Source: Marmoricola sp. (GTDB taxonomy: Bacteria; Actinomycetota; Actinomycetes; Propionibacteriales; Nocardioidaceae). Taken from it: a stretch of 17,654 bases of DNA. The position numbers and the translations under genes were made by a program. The notes under the pieces were generated by a model. That model made no database searches and was not told the DNA's origin. It saw only the letters and a list, made by a program, of their open reading frames with translations. Below, in pieces: positions 1 through 6,242 of the stretch (its first letter is position 1; each line of letters opens with the position of its first letter). The stretch spans positions 1 through 17,654 of the forward strand of contig JASLCW010000416.1 in NCBI GenBank assembly GCA_030151765.1, written 5' to 3'.

Positions 1-69
1 AGCGCAGTTGGTTAGCGCGCCGCCCTGTCACGGCGGAGGCCGCGGGTTCGAGTCCCGTCGGGGTCGCCA
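1..69 (+). tRNA. tRNA-Asp (GTC), 5' end cut by the window edge
   Basis: The sequence starts inside the D arm. The anticodon stem-loop at 21-36 presents GTC, the anticodon for Asp. The T arm carries the canonical TTCGAGT loop (47-53), and the 3' acceptor strand is followed by discriminator G66 and an encoded CCA (67-69). The first few bases of the acceptor stem lie outside the window, so pairing of the acceptor cannot be fully checked. A strong hairpin terminator follows within a few bases, so this tRNA ends its transcription unit. Confidence 0.95.
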
Positions 70-73
70 ACGG

Positions 74-116
74 AAGGCCGCCGGATCTGCGGAAACGCAG
101 ATCAGGCGGCCTTTCT
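74..116 (+). terminator. Intrinsic terminator of tRNA-Asp
   Basis: A long hairpin: nine pairs (74-82 with 105-113), one G/A mismatch, then eight more pairs (84-91 with 96-103) closed by a GAAA tetraloop (92-95). A short T-rich run follows (112-116). It lies four bases after the encoded CCA of tRNA-Asp. Confidence 0.9.
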
Positions 117-126
117 ACGTGGTTGT

Positions 127-197
127 AAGGCACCGCGCCTCAGGGCGACTCCTACCGACCCCGGCGCGAGTCTCGGCGTGGGTCGGGTAGTTGCCTT
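127..197 (+). other. Potential three-way-junction RNA/DNA fold
   Basis: Between the tRNA terminator and the tRNA remnant, three helices can form. An outer helix pairs AAGGCA (127-132) with TGCCTT (192-197). A small hairpin is CGCC-TCAG-GGCG (136-147). A ten-pair helix with one bulged G joins 152-161 to 180-190. No reading frame or known RNA family is recognised here. It may be a processed leader, a vestige of a lost tRNA, or chance pairing in GC-rich DNA. Confidence 0.3.
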
Positions 198-205
198 CGG
201 TGTCT

Positions 206-245
206 CGCCCTGTCACCGCGGGTTCGAGTCCCGTCGGGGTCGCCA
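206..245 (+). pseudogene. Decayed tRNA-Asp 3' half
   Basis: This stretch repeats the anticodon and T-arm half of tRNA-Asp. Bases 206-215 equal 21-30, and bases 216-245 equal 40-69 including the encoded CCA. Exactly nine bases are missing (31-39 of the intact copy), which removes the 3' side of the anticodon stem and part of the variable loop, so it cannot fold as a tRNA. No D arm or 5' acceptor strand is recognisable upstream. A terminator-like hairpin follows at the same offset as in the intact copy, which favours a degenerate duplicated tRNA gene over a phage attachment site. Confidence 0.85.
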
Positions 246-253
246 CGAGAAGC

Positions 254-291
254 GCCTCCAGTCAGCGGAAATGCTGGCCGGAGGCCCTTCT
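254..291 (+). terminator. Diverged terminator-like hairpin after the tRNA remnant
   Basis: GCCTCC (254-259) pairs with GGAGGC (280-285) and CAGC (263-266) with GCTG (273-276), followed by CCTTCT. The apical GCGGAAA lies 20 bases after the CCA, exactly as in the intact tRNA-Asp terminator. The two hairpins are therefore collinear paralogues, although the stem sequences differ by compensating changes. Confidence 0.6.
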
Positions 292-363
292 GTCATCAGG
301 GGTCATGTCGGTCGAGGCGAAGGTGCGGGCGGTCTCCCGGCGGATCCTCCTCAAAGCGGTGGG

Positions 364-1308
364 TTACCGGGTATCCCTGCAGCGCGATGAGCGGTCCGTG
401 AGATCGACCAGCTTGCTTGCCCTCGGTGGGCGGATCTCGACGGGCCCGCCGAAATCGCGGTAGTCGATTCCCCAGAACTGGAGGGGAGTGGCTGCGATCA
501 CGGACCTGAACTTCGCGAGCTCAGGGACGGTGGAGAGGGGCCGCAGAGCCTCGGTGAGGTCGTGAGGGAAGACGAAGGCACGGGCGAGCCGTCCGGCCTG
601 AAGTTCGAACGAGATCGGAACCCACGACGTGCGGAGCGCCTTCACTTCGGTGTTCGCCAGCTTCTGGAAACCGATGGCGCCGAGTACGTCGTACAACGAG
701 GTCGTGCCGGCTGAGGATTGCCCTTCGGAGCGGTATCGAAGAAAGGCATTGAGCGCTGCCGGGATCCCGAATTGCCGCCCGGCCAAATCCTCCGCCGACA
801 TGATGCGACCGGCGGTGTCGACATTGGCCCAACAGTCGGCCCCGAAGACTGACCCCTTGGACGCCACGCGGACATACGACCGGCCGCCCACCATGCGGAA
901 CCCGACCTCGACCGCGGAGCCCGGCAACGTTTGTCGGACCACTGATGCCACCTGGGAGGTCGAGAGCTTCCACGAGCCGTGCATCCGCGGTAGGAAGGTC
1001 AGGTCGGCTTCTTCGTCGTCCACCGGGCGGTACACGAGAAGCTCGAATCGGCCGGTATCGCTGCGCCTCAGGTCCCTGCGGGCCTGTTCATACTCCGCTG
1101 CGGGCAGAGGTGCACCAGAAGATGCGGAGTCGGTCTGGCCGGCTGATGACGACGAAGAGTTCTTCTCGTGCTTGTTCGCGGACTTCCTCGCGCCACTGGC
1201 GCATCCTGAGCCGAGAAGGCCGAGAGACAGCATGAGAACGACCAGGCGAGCCAGCCGACCGCGCCACCCTCCGCGGAGGACATGTCGTCCGGAAACCTCG
1301 ATTCCCAC
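364..1308 (-). CDS. Secreted lipoprotein of unknown function, possibly LolA/LppX-like
   Basis: A 314-residue protein with a GTG start. The N-terminus has an Arg-rich n-region, a hydrophobic stretch (about residues 22-33) and a lipobox-like LLGSGC with Cys36. Gly at -3 is slightly atypical, so lipidation is likely but not certain. A Ser/Lys/Glu-rich flexible linker of about 40 residues follows, typical of surface lipoproteins. The rest looks globular and ends with a pattern of the form Y-x-D-F-G-x-P-V-E-I-x-P-P. That pattern recalls the last strand of actinobacterial LolA-fold lipoproteins (LppX/LprG type), but this is an inference from one motif. It is downstream of and co-oriented with the ATPase gene (49-bp gap), so co-transcription is likely. 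The RBS is weak. Confidence 0.8.
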   Translation of the reverse strand: MGIEVSGRHVLRGGWRGRLARLVVLMLSLGLLGSGCASGARKSANKHEKNSSSSSAGQTDSASSGAPLPAAEYEQARRDLRRSDTGRFELLVYRPVDDEEADLTFLPRMHGSWKLSTSQVASVVRQTLPGSAVEVGFRMVGGRSYVRVASKGSVFGADCWANVDTAGRIMSAEDLAGRQFGIPAALNAFLRYRSEGQSSAGTTSLYDVLGAIGFQKLANTEVKALRTSWVPISFELQAGRLARAFVFPHDLTEALRPLSTVPELAKFRSVIAATPLQFWGIDYRDFGGPVEIRPPRASKLVDLTDRSSRCRDTR

Positions 1309-1357
1309 ACGCGCACTCTGGCATACGCGATCATCGGGCGCGATCGACCGCCTCAGG

Positions 1358-2305
1358 TCAGCCGGTGCGGTCGGCGCGCTGGCTCCGGCCGACCGCCAGC
1401 GGGCCGCGCCACGGGATCGGTGCGGCGCCGTCGGCCTGGTCGATCACCTGGCCGAAGAACCAGTCCTGGAAGTCGCGGACCTCGGCCGCCGGCCGGACGG
1501 TGAGCAGCATCTCCTCGGTGAGGGAGGCGTAGCAGGCGTCGAGGGCCTCGCGGAGCCGGACGAGTGCGCGCGGCGTCGACGGCCGTACGGCGTAGGTCAG
1601 GTCGATCGTCTCGACGCCTTCGCCCGCGGCACTCTCGATCTGGTTGAAGCCACTGCCGGCTCTGCGCTGCGTTCCGGCCTCGTCGATGGCGGCTATCGCC
1701 GCCCGGGCGATGGGGAAGCGGTGGGGATGCTCGAAGAGGAGCAGGCCGAGCTCGCGGCGCAGCTCGTACTGGTGGCGACGCATCTCGGCGTAGAGCAGGA
1801 CCGGGAAATTGGTCAGCACGATCGTGATGCCGTCCGCCGGGGTCTCGGCATCGGCATCGTCCGTGCCGCCGTTGTCCAGCACCGGGCTGAGGTCGACCCG
1901 GTCGTGCATCTCGACCGAGGGTTCGAACCAGACGACGGTGTGATCACCGGCCGGATCGGGCCGCGTACCCCAGGCCACGGAACTCATCGCGACAAGGGCC
2001 AGTCCGCGACCGACGGTCGCCGGGCCCTCCGTGCCCTGCAGCGCCTCGAGCCCCATCGGACGCCAGGAGGGCGCGCCACCGTCGTGTACCTCGATCACCG
2101 GGTGCTCGGCATCGCTGGTGACACTCACCGCGACCGGCGGCTGCCCGTGGATGATCGCGTTCGTGACCAGTTCGGAGACTCCGAGCATCGCGCTTGGGAC
2201 GAGATCCGACCGGCCGAGTTCGCCCAGGATGTCGCGCACCCACGCTCGCGCGACGCGCACCGATGCGGGGCGCGACGGGAGGGGAAGCTGGCGGGTCTTT
2301 GGCAA
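1358..2305 (-). CDS. RsbW-like ATP-binding protein (HATPase_c) with unknown C-terminal domain
   Basis: A 315-residue protein. Residues 1-130 form a GHKL ATPase domain of the anti-sigma-factor kinase type: N box with E45 and N49 (SELVTNAIIHG), G1 box D75-G-G, and G2 box G99-R-G-L. Such domains bind ATP and usually phosphorylate anti-sigma antagonists or hold a sigma factor. Residues 150-300 form a second, helix-rich region (for example around AEMRRHQYELRRELG) that I cannot assign and that ordinary RsbW proteins (about 150 residues) lack. The TTG start is chosen because AGGAG lies nine bases upstream and the protein begins well before the N box. No STAS or sigma-factor partner is adjacent. The upstream promoter shares a 13-base block with the mtr promoter. 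Confidence 0.88.
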   Translation of the reverse strand: MPKTRQLPLPSRPASVRVARAWVRDILGELGRSDLVPSAMLGVSELVTNAIIHGQPPVAVSVTSDAEHPVIEVHDGGAPSWRPMGLEALQGTEGPATVGRGLALVAMSSVAWGTRPDPAGDHTVVWFEPSVEMHDRVDLSPVLDNGGTDDADAETPADGITIVLTNFPVLLYAEMRRHQYELRRELGLLLFEHPHRFPIARAAIAAIDEAGTQRRAGSGFNQIESAAGEGVETIDLTYAVRPSTPRALVRLREALDACYASLTEEMLLTVRPAAEVRDFQDWFFGQVIDQADGAAPIPWRGPLAVGRSQRADRTG

Positions 2306-2337
2306 CGTAAATCGCTCCTGTGCGGCCGATCGTCACC

Positions 2338-2343
2338 ATAGTG
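2338..2343 (-). promoter_or_regulatory. -10 element (CACTAT) of the ATPase gene
   Basis: On the minus strand CGGGCACTATGGT (2347-2335) is identical over 13 bases to the block directly upstream of mtr. CACTAT keeps the A2 and T6 positions of actinobacterial -10 hexamers and leaves a leader of about 25 bases carrying AGGAG. No convincing -35 is seen. Confidence 0.45.
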
Positions 2344-2355
2344 CCCGCTATCGGG

Positions 2356-2394
2356 CCGATTCACTCGCAATGAATCGGACACAGCATGAATCGG
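2356..2394 (-). terminator. Hairpin downstream of mtr with a repeated octamer
   Basis: CCGATTCA (2356-2363) and TGAATCGG (2371-2378) form an eight-pair stem with a seven-base loop. TGAATCGG recurs at 2387-2394, 16 bases on and directly abutting the mtr stop codon. It could be the mtr terminator or attenuator (there is no T tract), or a repeated operator before the ATPase promoter. Confidence 0.45.
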
Positions 2395-3765
2395 CTACAG
2401 CCTGACCCCGAGCAGCGCATTCTCGACGACCTCGGTGAGCGCGGGGTGGATCCAGTACTGGTTGCGCGCCATCTCGGCGGCCGGAAGGTCGAAGCTCATC
2501 GCCTGGATGAGGGGCTGGATCAGGGTGGCCGCGTCAGGTCCCAGGATGTGTGCGCCGAGGAGCAGGCCCGTCTCGGTCGAGACGATCACCTTCACGAAGT
2601 GACCGCTGTCCTCGAGCGCCCAACCGTAGGCGACGTCGGCGTACCGCTGCGTGGCGGTGACGTACGCCGTACCGGCGGCGATCGCCTCCTGCTCGGTCAT
2701 CCCGACGGAGGCGACCTGGGGTGAGCTGAAGACCGCGCGCGGGATCGCCCGGTGACGTGAGGCGATCAGGTCGTCGGGGTGGAGCAGGTTGTGCTTGATC
2801 ACCCGTGCCTCGTGATTGGCGACGTGCTTGAGCTCGATGTGATTGGCGATGTCGCCCAGCGCCCAGACACCGGGCGCGGAGGTGCGCTGGTACTCGTCGA
2901 CGACGATCACGTCGTCCGCGTCGACCTCGATGCCGGCCGCGGCCACGTCCAGCCGATCCGCATTGGACTCGCGGCCGGTCGCGACGAGCAGGATCTCCGC
3001 CTCCACCTCGCTGCCGTCGCCGAGGACCGCCCGTACGCCGGCATCCGTACGACGCACGCTGCTCATCTCGCAGCCGAGCCGGACATCCCACTGCGCAGCC
3101 GCGAGCTCGGTGAAGCCCCGGGCGATGTCCGCGTCGAAGTGACGCAGCAAGCGCTCTCCCCGGGCCACCTGCGTGACCCTGGTGCCGTACGCCGAGAAGA
3201 CGTGCGCGAACTCGGCCGCCACCACACCGCCGCCGAGGATGATCATGCTCTCCGGGAGGGCGACCAGCCGCATCACCGTGTCGCTGGTGTGGAAGTCGAC
3301 GTCGTGGATCCCGGCGATCTCCGGGATCACCGGCCGGCGGCCGGCCGCGACCACGACCTGGTCGGCGGTGATCGTCTCCTCCGCGCCGTCACGGGTGTGG
3401 ACGAGGATGGTCCGTTCGCCCACGAACCGCGCGCGGCCGTCGTACACGGTGTGATTGGGCAGGCCCGCCCGCCAGTCGTGCGCCGACGCCGAATTGACGT
3501 CGATCCGGCCGAAGATGCGGTCCCGGATCGCGGGCCAGTCGGCGGAGTCGAACGAGGTGTGCACGCCGAGGCGCGGTCCGTCCGCGGCCGCGCGCGCCAG
3601 GTCTGCGGGGACCACGAACATCTTGGTCGGGATGCAGCCCACGTTGAGGCAGGTGCCGCCGAAGAAGCGGTCCTCGACGGTGGCGACGCGCAGGTCGTCG
3701 TACCGGCGATTGACGATCATGTTGCCGGATCCGGCGCCGATGACGACCAGGTCGAAATGAGTCAC
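2395..3765 (-). CDS. mtr: Mycothione reductase
   Basis: A 456-residue flavoprotein disulfide reductase that uses NADPH to reduce mycothione (oxidised mycothiol) in the cytosol. FAD-binding GAGSGN is at residues 10-15. The redox pair is C39 and C44 within GGTCLNVGCIPTK. The NAD(P)-binding GGGVVAAEF lies in the middle, the second FAD motif is ALGDI, and the C-terminal catalytic dyad is H440/E445 in HPALTEVVENAL. Length and cysteine numbering agree with the mycobacterial enzyme. The open frame continues 49 codons upstream, but homologues begin at the chosen GTG, and a CACTAT -10 lies exactly six bases before it, suggesting a leaderless mRNA. GSxN in place of GxGxxG at the N-terminus is normal for this family. 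It is divergent from ndh. Confidence 0.95.
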   Translation of the reverse strand: MTHFDLVVIGAGSGNMIVNRRYDDLRVATVEDRFFGGTCLNVGCIPTKMFVVPADLARAAADGPRLGVHTSFDSADWPAIRDRIFGRIDVNSASAHDWRAGLPNHTVYDGRARFVGERTILVHTRDGAEETITADQVVVAAGRRPVIPEIAGIHDVDFHTSDTVMRLVALPESMIILGGGVVAAEFAHVFSAYGTRVTQVARGERLLRHFDADIARGFTELAAAQWDVRLGCEMSSVRRTDAGVRAVLGDGSEVEAEILLVATGRESNADRLDVAAAGIEVDADDVIVVDEYQRTSAPGVWALGDIANHIELKHVANHEARVIKHNLLHPDDLIASRHRAIPRAVFSSPQVASVGMTEQEAIAAGTAYVTATQRYADVAYGWALEDSGHFVKVIVSTETGLLLGAHILGPDAATLIQPLIQAMSFDLPAAEMARNQYWIHPALTEVVENALLGVRL

Positions 3766-3771
3766 CGGACC

Positions 3772-3777
3772 ATAGTG
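3772..3777 (-). promoter_or_regulatory. -10 element of a leaderless mtr promoter
   Basis: CACTAT on the minus strand ends six bases before the GTG at 3765, placing the transcription start on the start codon. The surrounding CGGGCACTATGGT also occurs before the ATPase gene. No SigR-type GGAAT/GTT pair, known for thiol-stress promoters in Streptomyces, is visible. Confidence 0.5.
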
Positions 3778-3841
3778 CCCGGAAGCCGCCCGTGAAACTG
3801 AGACGGACCGCCCCCGGGATGCGCGGGAGCCCCCGTTTGCG

Positions 3842-3847
3842 GACAAT
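3842..3847 (+). promoter_or_regulatory. -10 element of a leaderless ndh promoter
   Basis: GACAAT ends six bases before the ATG at 3854. The GGAG between them is only two bases from the ATG, too close to act as a Shine-Dalgarno site, so a leaderless transcript is the simplest reading. No Rex-type TTGTGN6TTCACAA palindrome is seen. Confidence 0.45.
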
Positions 3848-3853
3848 GGAGTC

Positions 3854-5335
3854 ATGGCGACCAGCAACGCAGTCCCCACGTCTGTCCCCGCTCCGACGAC
3901 GGCCGAGGCCAACCCGTCCCATCGTCACCGCGTGGTGATCGTCGGCTCCGGCTTCGGTGGGCTCTTCGCCGCCAAGCAGCTCCGCAAGGCGGACGTCGAC
4001 GTCACGCTGATCTCCAAGACGACCCACCACCTCTTCCAGCCGCTGCTCTACCAAGTGGCGACGGGCATCCTCTCCCAGGGCGAGATCGCGCCCCCGACGC
4101 GTGAGGTGCTCTCCCGTCAGCAGAACACCCGTGTCGTGCTCGGCGATGTCACCGACATCGATCTCGAGCACCGCCAGCTGACCTCGCACATCCAGGGGCG
4201 CATGTCGACGATCGGCTACGACAGCCTGATCGTGGCCGCGGGCGCCGGGCAGTCGTACTTCGGCAACGACCACTTCGCGAACTTCGCGCCCGGCATGAAG
4301 ACCATCGACGACGCCCTGGAGCTGCGCGGCCGGATCTTCGGCACCTTCGAGCTGGCCGAGCTGGCCGAGACCGACGCCGGCCGTGATCTCTACATGACCT
4401 TCGTGATCGTCGGCGCCGGTCCGACCGGTGTGGAGATGGCCGGCCAGATCGCCGAACTCGCGCAGAACACCCTGCGTCGTGACTACCGGCGCATCGACAC
4501 CCGCAAGGCGCGGGTGATCCTGCTGGACGCCGCCCCCCAGGTGCTGCCGCCCTTCGGTGCCAAGCTCGGCGAGGTCGCCAAGCGCTCGCTGCAGAAGCGC
4601 GGGGTCGAGGTCATCCTCGGCGCGATGGTCACCGACATGGACGAGCGCACCATCACCGTCCAGTTCAAGGACGGCCGTCAAGAGGTCATCAACGCGGCCA
4701 CGAAGGTGTGGGCGGCCGGCGTACAGGCCAATCCGCTGACGAAGACGCTCGCCGAGCAGACCGGCGCCTCCCTGGACCGTGCCGGTCGCATCGGCGTCAA
4801 CCCGGACCTCACGCTGCCGGGACACCCCGAGGTCTTCGTGGTCGGCGACATGATCTCGCTCGACAACCTGCCGGGTGTCGCGCAGGTGGCGATCCAGGGT
4901 GGCAAGTACGCCGCCAAGGAGATCAACAACCGGGTGCGCGGCAAGGCGCCGCAGGGTGCCTTCACCTATTTCGACAAGGGTTCGATGGCGACGATCTCGC
5001 GGTTCAGCGCGGTCGCGTCCGTGGGCAAGGCACGCTTCACCGGCATCGTCGCGTGGCTGATGTGGCTCGCCGTACACCTCGTCTACCTGACCGGCTTCAA
5101 GAACCAGATCACCGCGCTCTTCGCGTGGTTCATCACCTTCCTGGGCAATGACCGCTCGGAGCGTACGGCGACCGCGCAGCAGATCTATGCGCGCCGGGCG
5201 ATCGAGAGACTCGACGGCGGAGTCACGTCGGTGGCGGCCTCCCCCGAGGTGTGGAACAAGATCCGCACCCGCCTCGAGGAGCAGGCGCGTGAGCAGCAGG
5301 AGCTCACCGACGAGGGACGCCGCGGCAAGCATTAG
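3854..5335 (+). CDS. ndh: Type II NADH dehydrogenase (NDH-2), non-proton-pumping
   Basis: A 493-residue membrane-associated flavoenzyme passing electrons from NADH to menaquinone without pumping protons. Two Rossmann glycine motifs are present: FAD-binding GSGFGG (31-36) and NADH-binding GAGPTG (187-192). The FAD contact VVGDM is at 329-333. The conserved quinone-site region LFQPLLYQVATG (60-71) and AAGAGQSYFGNDHF (128-141) closely match mycobacterial Ndh as I recall it. Residues 395-430 form the hydrophobic/amphipathic membrane anchor (WLMWLAVHLVYLTGF), and a charged tail follows. The first 25 residues are a Pro/Thr-rich extension. It is divergent from mtr, and the fluoride operon promoter begins only 13 bases after its stop. 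Confidence 0.96.
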   Translation: MATSNAVPTSVPAPTTAEANPSHRHRVVIVGSGFGGLFAAKQLRKADVDVTLISKTTHHLFQPLLYQVATGILSQGEIAPPTREVLSRQQNTRVVLGDVTDIDLEHRQLTSHIQGRMSTIGYDSLIVAAGAGQSYFGNDHFANFAPGMKTIDDALELRGRIFGTFELAELAETDAGRDLYMTFVIVGAGPTGVEMAGQIAELAQNTLRRDYRRIDTRKARVILLDAAPQVLPPFGAKLGEVAKRSLQKRGVEVILGAMVTDMDERTITVQFKDGRQEVINAATKVWAAGVQANPLTKTLAEQTGASLDRAGRIGVNPDLTLPGHPEVFVVGDMISLDNLPGVAQVAIQGGKYAAKEINNRVRGKAPQGAFTYFDKGSMATISRFSAVASVGKARFTGIVAWLMWLAVHLVYLTGFKNQITALFAWFITFLGNDRSERTATAQQIYARRAIERLDGGVTSVAASPEVWNKIRTRLEEQAREQQELTDEGRRGKH

Positions 5336-5347
5336 AGTCCCTACTCT

Positions 5348-5377
5348 TTGACGCGCGGGGCCTGCTTCTGGCAACCT
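5348..5377 (+). promoter_or_regulatory. Promoter of the fluoride operon
   Basis: A -35 TTGACG (5348-5353) and a -10 CAACCT (5372-5377) are separated by 18 bases. The predicted start near 5384 falls two bases before the first conserved base of the riboswitch. It lies immediately after a short hairpin, AGAGT-CCCT-ACTCT (5334-5347), that overlaps the ndh stop codon. Confidence 0.6.
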
Positions 5378-5385
5378 GCGTGATC

Positions 5386-5443
5386 GGCGATGGATCCCGC
5401 CTGGCCCTCTGGGCCGAACCGCCACCGGGCTGATGGTTCCTGC
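5386..5443 (+). promoter_or_regulatory. Fluoride riboswitch (crcB motif)
   Basis: The conserved blocks of the crcB/fluoride aptamer occur in order: GGCGATGG (5386-5393), CCGCC (5397-5401), AACCGCC (5417-5423), GGGCTGATGG (5427-5436) and the closing TCCTGCTG (5438-5445). P1 pairs GGATCC (5392-5397) with GGTTCC (5435-5440) with one mismatch. A variable helix GGCCC-TCT-GGGCC (5403-5415) fills the usual variable position. It lies 44 bases upstream of crcB, the classic location. No strong terminator with a T tract follows, so control may act on translation or by a GC-rich hairpin; this is an inference. Confidence 0.92.
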
Positions 5444-5487
5444 TGACATTGGGCGCGCTTGCGCGTCCACGACGAGCAGGAGTGGTG

Positions 5488-5880
5488 ATGAGGGATCGGC
5501 GGGAGCTGGCCGCGGTCTTCGCCGGCGGTGCGATCGGTGCCGTGCTGCGTGCCTGGCTCGGCAAGGTACTCGTGACGGACGCGAACGCATGGCCGTGGGC
5601 GACCTTCGTCGTGAACATCGTCGCCGCCTTCGCCCTCGGTTGGTTCTCGACGGTGCTGCTGGAGCGGCTGCCGGTCTCGCGTTTCCGGCGGCCCTTCGTC
5701 GGCACGGGCATCTGCGGCGGGCTGAGCACCTTCTCCACGATGCAGGTGGAGACGGTCAGGCTCGTTCAGGACGGGTACGCCGTCCTCGCCTGCGCCTATG
5801 TGCTCGCCAGCCTCGTCGCGGGTCTGCTCGTCCTCCATCTGGCCACTGCGCTCGCGCGGCGGACGGTGGTGCGCCCATGA
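5488..5880 (+). CDS. crcB: Fluoride ion channel CrcB/Fluc, subunit 1
   Basis: A 130-residue, four-helix membrane protein of the Fluc family, which exports fluoride. Seen are GGAIGAVLRAWL (13-24), the pore Asn in TFVVNIVAAFALG (N43) and the signature GTGICGGLSTFSTMQVE with S80-T-F-S-T, whose Phe lines the fluoride path. The positively charged N-terminus (MRDRR) predicts an N-in orientation. ATG 5488 is chosen for AGGAG at 5478-5482, five bases before it; in-frame GTG codons lie just upstream. The stop codon overlaps the next start (ATGA), so the two subunits are translationally coupled. Two unequal subunits next to each other usually form an antiparallel heterodimer. Confidence 0.95.
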   Translation: MRDRRELAAVFAGGAIGAVLRAWLGKVLVTDANAWPWATFVVNIVAAFALGWFSTVLLERLPVSRFRRPFVGTGICGGLSTFSTMQVETVRLVQDGYAVLACAYVLASLVAGLLVLHLATALARRTVVRP

Positions 5881-6242
5881 CCGTGCTGCTCTGGATCGGC
5901 GTGATGGCCTGCGGTGGCGTCGGTGCGGTGGCCCGGCTGATCGTCGACGGGGCGATCACGCAGCGCTTCGCCGGCCTGTTGCCCTACGGCACGCTGGTGA
6001 TCAACCTCAGCGGCGCCTTCGTGCTCGGCGTGCTGGACGGTTGGGCGTTGCCCCCCGACCTCGCCCTGCTCGTGGGGACCGGCGTGATCGGCGCCTACAC
6101 GACCTTCAGCACCTGGATGTACGAGACGCACCGACTCGTTGAGGGCCGGCAGCATCGCCGGGCGCTGGCGAACATCCTGGTGAGCAGCGCGCTCGGCGTG
6201 CTCGTGGCCGCACTCGGACTGTGGATCGGGGGCATGCTCTGA
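5877..6242 (+). CDS. crcB: Fluoride ion channel CrcB/Fluc, subunit 2
   Basis: A 121-residue, four-helix membrane protein. The same family landmarks are present: GGVGAVARLIVD (13-24), N43 in GTLVINLSGAFVLG and GTGVIGAYTTFSTWMYE (T75-T-F-S-T). Unlike subunit 1, its N-terminus (MTVLLWIG) is uncharged, which fits the opposite membrane orientation expected of the partner in a heterodimeric Fluc channel. The ATG overlaps the stop of subunit 1, and its own stop overlaps the next start (TGATG at 6240-6244), so three proteins are coupled under one fluoride riboswitch. Symbols crcB1/crcB2 vary among genomes; which copy is which is arbitrary. Confidence 0.95.
   Translation: MTVLLWIGVMACGGVGAVARLIVDGAITQRFAGLLPYGTLVINLSGAFVLGVLDGWALPPDLALLVGTGVIGAYTTFSTWMYETHRLVEGRQHRRALANILVSSALGVLVAALGLWIGGML

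Noticed and set aside
206..245. Phage or integrative-element attachment site
   Set aside because: No integrase or mobile genes lie between the two tRNA 3' ends (176 bp), and the collinear terminator fits a decayed duplicate tRNA gene better.
304..463. A plus-strand frame (MSVEAKVRAVSRRILLKAVGY...) with fairly high GC3
   Set aside because: No proper RBS, it overlaps the lipoprotein gene antisense by 100 bases, and its second half looks like the shadow of that gene.
3766..3853. SigR promoter for mtr or Rex operator for ndh
   Set aside because: Neither GGAAT/GTT at the right spacing nor TTGTGN6TTCACAA is present in the divergent region.
3766..3912. N-terminal extension of mtr by 49 codons
   Set aside because: It would overlap the ndh start region, is low-complexity, and the known enzyme begins at the chosen GTG.
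3389..5590. A 733-codon minus-strand frame opposite ndh
   Set aside because: It lies across the recognised ndh and part of mtr in another frame and has an Arg/Asp/Gly-rich composition typical of antisense GC-rich DNA.
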